Shown here: positions 5,688-9,785 of the stretch, piece after piece
Layout of the letters: every line of letters begins with the position of its first letter
Position numbering within the stretch: position 1 is the stretch's first letter
Assembly (NCBI GenBank): GCA_946479705.1
Contig: CAMLHI010000056.1
Span: forward strand, 1-9,785
Length of the DNA: 9,785 nucleotides
Origin: an uncultured Oxalobacteraceae bacterium
GTDB lineage: Bacteria > Pseudomonadota > Gammaproteobacteria > Burkholderiales > Burkholderiaceae
Reading direction: 5' to 3'
The notes under the pieces: model-generated
What the model saw: the letters and a program-made list of their open reading frames with translations, nothing else
What the model was told of the DNA's origin: nothing
Databases searched by the model: none
Made by a program: the position numbers and the translations under genes

Positions 5688-7658
5688 ATGCCCAACCTCG
5701 CCAAACTTCAGATCGCTCTCAAGAATGTCTACGTACGCCTCGGCGTCGTGCTGCTGATTGCGGTGGCCATCGGCTTGACCGTCTTCAAATCCGACGTGGC
5801 GCAAGACCCCAGCCCGGTGCTGCACTCCCAGGATATTTCCCAGATCACCGGACTGGCCGCCGCCAAGGACCGCCTCGAGTACCTGCTGGTGGCCAAGCCC
5901 CTGTCGGATTCGCCGCGCTACGTGTTCAAGTTCAAGAACGCGCCCGAGCTGCACGTGGTCAAGGTGCCCAGCACCTCGCATCTGAGCCTGGAACGCGAAG
6001 TTCTCCTGAAAAACAACATCCCGTATTCCATTGCCCGCGACGACTACCTCGCGGCGCACAAGGCCGTGCTGCTGGAAAACGGCGAGAACGCTACCGCCGC
6101 CGAAGTGTTGGGCTTCCTCAAGCGCCACGCGCTCGACATCTTCCTGATCGGCCTGATCATTTACGCCATGAAGTTCGGCATTCCCGGCATGGGCATGAGC
6201 GCCTCGGTGCTCACCCCGGACAAGCTCAAGGGCAGCATGGATGACCTGATCGGCATGGACGACATCAAGCAGGAAGTGCTGCACCTGGAAGACATGATCC
6301 GCAACCGCAGCGAATACAAGTCGCACAATATCGACAAGCCCTTCAACGTCATGCTGACCGGCCCCGCTGGCACCGGCAAGACCAAGCTGGTCGGCTACCT
6401 GGCCAAGAAGCTCAACGTACCGCTGATCCAGGCCTCCGGCTCGGCGCTGGAATCGGGCTATGTGGGCGGCGGCTCCAAGGCCCTCAACGCCCTGTACCGC
6501 AAGGCTTGCGCGCGCGGCAGCTGCATCATTTTCCTGGACGAAGCCCAGACCCTGTTCATGCCGCGCGGCCGCGGCGAAAAGAAATGGGAAGACGACACCG
6601 CCAACACCCTGCTGGGCCTGCTGGACGGCGTCAAGAGCGACAAGGGCGCCGGCGTGATCTGGGTGGTCGCCTCCAATTTCGACGACGCCTCCAGCGAGAT
6701 GGATGAGGCCATGCTGCGCCGCTTCTCCGTGAAGATCAATTTCCGCCTGCCCAACAAGGGTGAGCGCAGCGCGCTCCTGAAGAACTTCCTGGGCCGCAAG
6801 AAGGATGGCCTGGTCGACTGGAACAACCTGGACCTGAACCAGGTCGCCGAAATGACCGCCAACCTCAGCCCCGCGCTGCTGGAAACCGTGGTCGAACGCG
6901 CCAGCATGATCTCGATCCAGGAAAAAGTCATCATCAACACCGACCTGATGTTCCGCGCCTTCGAGCGCGCCACCCTGGGCCTGACCGACCGCGCCACCAC
7001 GGCCGAAAAGCACAAGCAGCGCGAGCGCGTGGCGCTGCACGAACTGGGCCACTTCTTCATGCAGATCGACCCCTACCTGCGCCAGGGCATGTCGCTCGAG
7101 GAAGTGAAGGAAAAATCGCACCTGCTGAAGATTTCCACCGAATCGGTCTCGAAGATCGGCGCGCTCGGCTACGTGTTGCAATCGGGCGATGACGTCTCGC
7201 TGCGCACCCTGGAAGAGCTGGAACAGGACGTGATCCAACTGTACGGCGGCGTGGCCGCGGAAGAACTGTTCTATGGCGCACGCGGGATTTCCGTGGGCAG
7301 CCAGAACGACATCGAAAAAGCCACCAAGATGCTCAACCTGATGGTGAACCGCCTGTCGATGTACTCGCGCTCGAAGATCGACTACACCCAGCTGCAGCAC
7401 GAAGGCAGCGGCGAGCACACGGTGCGCCAGGTGGAAGAGAAATCGGACGAGCTCTACAGCTACACCCTGGGCGCCATCCGCGACTACAAGGACGTCATCG
7501 AATCGCTCAAGGACACCCTGCTGGACCAGTACGTGCTGTCCAAGGATGCCGTGTTCGAGCTGCTGGAAGAGCGCTATGAGCTGCTGATGGCGCACATCGC
7601 CGGTCCGCGCCACGCCAGCCTCAAGCTGTGCACCGAGAACGCCGCCATGGCCGTTTGA
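5688..7658 (+). CDS. divergent FtsH-like membrane AAA+ zinc metalloprotease
   Basis: The protein has 656 residues; E. coli FtsH has 644. The FtsH plan is complete: TM1 (about 17-33), an extracytoplasmic domain (34-147), TM2 (149-164), an AAA+ domain (about 180-370) and an M41 peptidase domain (about 430-630). Walker A is GPAGTGKT (225-232), the pore loop YVGGG (258-262), Walker B IIFLDEAQ (280-287), sensor-1 asparagine N330. The protease centre is HELGH (451-455) with a third zinc ligand at D541 (VGSQNDIEKAT), after GGVAAEEL. It is probably an inner-membrane ATP-dependent protease degrading membrane or misfolded proteins. It differs from housekeeping FtsH: LLRPGRFDR is replaced by MLRRFSVK (342-349), and FSGADL by LSPALL. 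I infer a paralogue with its own substrates. The ATG at 5688 fits the short cytoplasmic start, though the Shine-Dalgarno is poor. The 675-codon frame opposite is a shadow. Confidence 0.9.
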   Translation: MPNLAKLQIALKNVYVRLGVVLLIAVAIGLTVFKSDVAQDPSPVLHSQDISQITGLAAAKDRLEYLLVAKPLSDSPRYVFKFKNAPELHVVKVPSTSHLSLEREVLLKNNIPYSIARDDYLAAHKAVLLENGENATAAEVLGFLKRHALDIFLIGLIIYAMKFGIPGMGMSASVLTPDKLKGSMDDLIGMDDIKQEVLHLEDMIRNRSEYKSHNIDKPFNVMLTGPAGTGKTKLVGYLAKKLNVPLIQASGSALESGYVGGGSKALNALYRKACARGSCIIFLDEAQTLFMPRGRGEKKWEDDTANTLLGLLDGVKSDKGAGVIWVVASNFDDASSEMDEAMLRRFSVKINFRLPNKGERSALLKNFLGRKKDGLVDWNNLDLNQVAEMTANLSPALLETVVERASMISIQEKVIINTDLMFRAFERATLGLTDRATTAEKHKQRERVALHELGHFFMQIDPYLRQGMSLEEVKEKSHLLKISTESVSKIGALGYVLQSGDDVSLRTLEELEQDVIQLYGGVAAEELFYGARGISVGSQNDIEKATKMLNLMVNRLSMYSRSKIDYTQLQHEGSGEHTVRQVEEKSDELYSYTLGAIRDYKDVIESLKDTLLDQYVLSKDAVFELLEERYELLMAHIAGPRHASLKLCTENAAMAV

Positions 7659-7666
7659 CCGCGGCC

Positions 7667-7712
7667 GCCCCGGCTGATGTAAGCTGGCGTGTCGACCACG
7701 TCAAGCCGGGGC
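7667..7712 (+). promoter_or_regulatory. long intergenic hairpin covering the DUF2007 gene's ribosome binding site
   Basis: GCCCCGGCT (7667-7675) and AGCCGGGGC (7704-7712) are a perfect nine-base inverted repeat. The 28-base loop holds a nested hairpin CGTG (7688-7691) / CACG (7697-7700). The second arm contains GGGG (7708-7711), the only Shine-Dalgarno-like run, six bases before the ATG at 7718. The structure lies nine bases after the ftsH-like stop. It has no following T-run, so translational or RNA-stability control is more likely than termination. Confidence 0.5.
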
Positions 7713-7717
7713 ACGCA

Positions 7718-8056
7718 ATGCAGAAGCTGTTAGGCGCCGCACTGGCGCAACACCTCGAAAGCGGACGCGAACTCGAACGCATCCCGGGCCGCGACCTTGT
7801 CGCGGCCGCCAAATACCTCATCCCCACCGATGCCCACGTGGTCCAGGGTTGCCTGACCGCCGCCGGCATACCCGCCGTCGTGGCCGACGCCAACCACGCC
7901 CAGGCCGACCAGCTGATCGCCCCCGCCATGGGCGGCGTGCGCATCCTCGTGCCGCAAGCCTATCTCGCCCAAACCGCCGAGGTCCTGGCCGCCTTCGAAC
8001 GCGGCGATTTCACACTTTCCGATGACGCCGACGTCGGACCGCCTGTGCCGATTTAA
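7718..8056 (+). CDS. DUF2007-like small protein
   Basis: The 112-residue cytosolic protein has a single compact domain at about 31-94, with KYLIPTDAHVVQGCLTAAGI (32-51), PAVVADANHAQADQ (52-65) and GGVRILVPQ (72-80). This follows the pattern of DUF2007 ('putative signal transducing protein') domains: a beta strand, a helix beginning with the residues around the A-H motif, a G-I-P turn, then GG[VI]R-[LI]-V-P. The C-terminal tail is acidic, ending DDADVGPPVPI. The biochemical role of the family is unknown. It follows the ftsH-like gene by 59 bases on the same strand and is probably co-transcribed. The frame is open into the ftsH-like gene, but 7718 is the only sensible start because no GTG or TTG lies in frame in the gap. 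Confidence 0.8.
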   Translation: MQKLLGAALAQHLESGRELERIPGRDLVAAAKYLIPTDAHVVQGCLTAAGIPAVVADANHAQADQLIAPAMGGVRILVPQAYLAQTAEVLAAFERGDFTLSDDADVGPPVPI

Positions 8057-8093
8057 ACGTTTCGCCCAAGTGTCAACCCGGTTGGGGGCGCGC

Positions 8094-8276
8094 CACACGC
8101 ATCGTCAGCCGGCAGATGCCGCAGTTGGCGCGCTGGTGCATGCCGACCAGCCGGACGGCATCAGCTATGTGTCGACCATCCGGGGCGGAGAGGAGCATGC
8201 CGGTTCTGCGCCGCTGCCGCATCGCCAAAATTGCCTGGACTTCCGGATAATGGATTTCCGCCTGAACGATGATCGC
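8094..8276 (+). other. gap after the DUF2007 gene; possible gene remnant
   Basis: This is most of a 220-base gap between convergent genes. No complete gene fits. One plus-strand frame without a start encodes GALVHADQPDGISYVSTI, which faintly recalls the VHxxxxxDGIxYxSR segment of RES-domain toxins, then loses resemblance. I see no good terminator for either flanking gene, only a hairpin ATGCCG (8140-8145) / CGGCAT (8156-8161) without a T-run. Confidence 0.15.
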
Positions 8277-8723
8277 CTACCAGGAACAACTGATCGCGAC
8301 CTGAGGGCTCGCCCGGCCCTTTACCGGGGTAACGACAACCTTGCAGGATTTGACTCGGGCATCGATCTGCTGAGAGAGGATCACGTCGTGGTCCGTCCCA
8401 TAGAAACACGCCATCCATTTCTCGTTGACGTGTTCAAGGTGTTCCCAAGTCAGGGTGGTGGAATTGCGATAATCCCGCGCCGAGGACGGTACCGAAATCG
8501 TCATGCTCGAAGGCCGGCCGTACATGAGTCCGGCGCTCTTCAGTGGCAGTGGGCTTGTCAGGTGCGCCAGATATCCCGGCGGCGGCGAAATCGTAACGCT
8601 AGCCGTCGGCAATTCTGAAGGACAGATTGGGACTTGGCCGCTTGCGTTGGCGACACTTGGACTCAGGAGTCCGAGTGTCACCAGCGACATGGCAAGCAAT
8701 GCTGGCGGTAGATGAGTTCGCAT
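8277..8723 (-). CDS. probable periplasmic immunity protein (Tai2-like role) with Sec signal peptide
   Basis: The 148-residue product starts with a classical signal peptide: MRTHLPPALLAMSLVTLGLL, then SPSVANA with likely cleavage after A27. The mature part begins near VPICPSELPT (C34), continues through SPPPGYLAHL, and has NEKWMACFYGTDHDVILSQQ (100-119) and C127. The order (CP near the start, a PPG-Y/W motif, then a W-x-x-C-x-Y motif and a late Cys) resembles the small STY0301-type hypothetical proteins, recalled from memory. It lies four bases after the stop of the amidase gene on the same strand, the classic arrangement for a type VI amidase and its immunity protein, which must meet the toxin in the periplasm. 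The immunity role is inferred from position and signal peptide. Four cysteines (34, 106, 127, 146) could form disulfides. A weak ribosome binding site (GAGTGAAAG) lies within the end of the upstream gene. Confidence 0.75.
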   Translation of the reverse strand: MRTHLPPALLAMSLVTLGLLSPSVANASGQVPICPSELPTASVTISPPPGYLAHLTSPLPLKSAGLMYGRPSSMTISVPSSARDYRNSTTLTWEHLEHVNEKWMACFYGTDHDVILSQQIDARVKSCKVVVTPVKGRASPQVAISCSW

Positions 8724-8727
8724 ACTT

Positions 8728-9129
8728 TCACTCTATGATGGAAAAAGCTTCGGCGTTATCGCTGGCAAGGTAATACGAGCCGTCCGCTCCGCGTGGGCCA
8801 TGTTTGACCGTAATGTACCTCGACTGGACGAGGGGCTTATCTTTATCGTTCTTCCACTGGTCCATCACCCAGCAACCGTCTCCTCTCGGACCATGCCGCA
8901 GGAAAAAGGCAGCGTGATTGCCATGCGCCTTGTTGGGGTAGCGTCCCTTTACGAACGTTGCGACGGCCGTTCCTTTACGAATCCGTGGATTGTCGAGGAC
9001 CTTCTCGCCTTCGCGCCACTCCACGTGCGATGGAACATTGGCGTAGGTGCGCACTAACGCCACGCAATCGCCGGTTCCGACCTTTTTCGAATTGCCCAAC
9101 TTATCAGCCTCGGTGTACACGTACGGCAT
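8728..9129 (-). CDS. tae2: type VI amidase effector, BPSL0067/Tae2 family
   Basis: The 133-residue protein is a small papain-like (NlpC/P60-type) cysteine amidase. The catalytic cysteine is C22 in GTGDCVALV (18-26) and the histidine H72 in HGNHAAFFL (69-77). D90 in WVMDQWK (87-93) is a likely third catalytic residue. The blocks WREGEKVLDN, IRKGTAVATFVKGRYPN and a C-terminal NAEAFSIIE match my memory of BPSL0067-family proteins, the group that includes Tae2 of Burkholderia thailandensis. Tae2 cleaves peptide cross-links of peptidoglycan in rival Gram-negative cells after delivery by a type VI secretion system. As expected, there is no signal peptide. AGGAGG four bases before the ATG is the best ribosome binding site in the window. 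The next gene encodes a secreted protein, probably immunity. GC is visibly lower than in the flanking genes. No hcp, vgrG or other T6SS gene is in view. Confidence 0.85.
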   Translation of the reverse strand: MPYVYTEADKLGNSKKVGTGDCVALVRTYANVPSHVEWREGEKVLDNPRIRKGTAVATFVKGRYPNKAHGNHAAFFLRHGPRGDGCWVMDQWKNDKDKPLVQSRYITVKHGPRGADGSYYLASDNAEAFSIIE

Positions 9130-9133
9130 ATTC

Positions 9134-9151
9134 CCTCCTTGGTAATGGAGG
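9134..9151 (-). promoter_or_regulatory. anti-Shine-Dalgarno hairpin at the amidase start
   Basis: On the minus strand CCTCC (9151-9147) precedes GGAGG (9138-9134), which is the Shine-Dalgarno of the amidase gene. They can form a five-pair stem with an eight-base loop, five bases before the ATG. This could hold down translation of the toxin. The stem is short, so it may be modest or fortuitous. Confidence 0.35.
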
Positions 9152-9285
9152 AAGTATCCGATGTCGAAGTCAATGTTAAATTGCTTGTGCGCAATATTAT
9201 TGAGAGGGTTTTACGAGGCTGCACGACGTGGGGAAGGGAGTGGCCCACTCACGATCTGATGAGAGGCGCCCCAAACCACCACGCC

Positions 9286-9356
9286 ATTACAAAGATGTAA
9301 TTTTCCGGCGAAAGAGCAATGTTACTCTCAACAAACTGATGATGCGTCATCGCATC
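9286..9356. promoter_or_regulatory. inverted repeats in the divergent amidase/aminotransferase gap
   Basis: ATTAC (9286-9290) / GTAAT (9297-9301) is a perfect inverted repeat followed by TTT. Further right, two overlapping hairpins share sequence: GATGA (9338-9342) / TCATC (9347-9351) and GATGCG (9341-9346) / CGCATC (9351-9356). They could be operators for the divergent genes. The gap (9130-9418) is AT-rich and otherwise shows no gene. Confidence 0.3.
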
Positions 9357-9418
9357 GATCCAATTTGTTGCGGTCCACCGGGGCCGCCCTGCATCCAGAG
9401 CCACGAATCGCCGCGACC

Positions 9419-9785
9419 ATGAACGCCATCCACGACTTCCTTTCCGACCTTTTGCGCGGCACCGAGTTCGACGATGAATTATTCAGCGCCGCCGCCGCGA
9501 GCGCGCCGCCGAGTCTCGAAAGCGAATTCCAGCGTTTCCGCCGGCATGTGATCGGGGCCGATCTGGTGCACGAGCTATGCGGCGTCGAACGGAAGGTCGT
9601 GTACGCGGACTGGACCGCCAGCGGCCGCCTGTATGGTCCGATCGAGCAGCATCTGTCGTACACCCTGGGGCCGTACGTGGCGAACACCCATACGGAAACC
9701 AGCCTGACTGGCAGCGCCATGACCCGTGCCTACGAACAGGCGCGCCAGCAGATCAAGGCGCATGTCGGCGCCGGTCCGGACGATG
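9419..9785 (+). CDS. class V aminotransferase (cysteine-desulfurase-like), N-terminal fragment
   Basis: The first 122 codons are present and the gene continues past the right edge. VYADWTASGRLYGPIE (61-76) and YVANTHTETSLTG (86-98) match the N-terminal region of class V PLP-dependent enzymes, in the branch with 'PYYANTHTE.S.TG' and 'VGAGPDD'. It probably acts as a cytosolic PLP enzyme on an amino-acid substrate such as cysteine; the PLP lysine lies outside, so the reaction cannot be told. The N-terminal 55 residues precede the conserved fold and carry an acidic, Ala-rich stretch. The ATG at 9419 has no clear Shine-Dalgarno, and in-frame TTG codons occur at 9365 and 9368, so the start is somewhat uncertain. 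It is divergent from the amidase cassette. Confidence 0.85.
   Translation, partial: MNAIHDFLSDLLRGTEFDDELFSAAAASAPPSLESEFQRFRRHVIGADLVHELCGVERKVVYADWTASGRLYGPIEQHLSYTLGPYVANTHTETSLTGSAMTRAYEQARQQIKAHVGAGPDD

Noticed and set aside
5586..7613. 675-codon open frame on the minus strand opposite the ftsH-like gene
   Set aside because: It mirrors a strongly coding plus-strand gene with clear family motifs. The product is rich in His, Gln, Val and Ala in the way of antisense frames of GC-rich genes and has no recognisable domain.
8022..8618. 198-codon plus-strand frame over the immunity gene
   Set aside because: It starts inside the DUF2007 gene and runs antisense to a gene with a clear signal peptide. 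Only a short middle part was kept as a possible remnant.
9228..9422. 64-codon plus-strand frame before the aminotransferase gene
   Set aside because: No ribosome binding site or recognisable sequence, and it ends at the start of a supported gene in another frame.
1..9785. CRISPR arrays, tRNA or rRNA genes, insertion sequences
   Set aside because: No regularly spaced repeats, cloverleaf sequences, transposase motifs or paired terminal repeats were seen on either strand.

Overview
The window looks like chromosomal DNA from a high-GC betaproteobacterium of the Oxalobacteraceae type (Massilia, Duganella or Janthinobacterium). The pointers are a miaB-phoH gene pair, an HDOD signalling protein, a Beta-class glutathione transferase and a small PEP-CTERM surface protein. 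This placement is inferred from gene content, not from a database search.

Left part (1-4592). A minus-strand operon holds miaB (tRNA methylthiolation) and the start of a phoH-family gene that runs off the left edge. A 603-base non-coding stretch separates it from a plus-strand 114-residue HTH-like protein. That gene converges, across overlapping hairpins, on a translationally coupled minus-strand pair: a 110-residue partner protein and an HDOD protein. A Beta-class gstA follows on the plus strand.

Middle part (4593-8056). A tiny PEP-CTERM protein on the minus strand ends at a clear intrinsic terminator. A 715-base gap follows; its right part looks like a structured leader. It leads into a 656-residue FtsH-like membrane AAA+ metalloprotease. 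The zinc protease centre is intact, but the ATPase arginine-finger region is unlike standard FtsH. A DUF2007-like gene follows behind a long hairpin whose second arm covers its ribosome binding site.

Right part (8057-9785). A minus-strand two-gene cassette of lower GC sits between two plus-strand genes. Its first gene encodes a 133-residue Cys/His amidase of the BPSL0067/Tae2 family, a type VI secretion peptidoglycan amidase effector, with no signal peptide. Four bases later comes a 148-residue protein with a clear Sec signal peptide, the expected form of a periplasmic immunity protein. No type VI structural gene is in the window, so the pair looks like an orphan effector-immunity module. The window ends in the 5' part of a class V aminotransferase (cysteine-desulfurase-like) gene.

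The most notable items are the orphan amidase/immunity cassette, the divergent FtsH paralogue with its leader, and the hairpin linking it to the DUF2007 gene.
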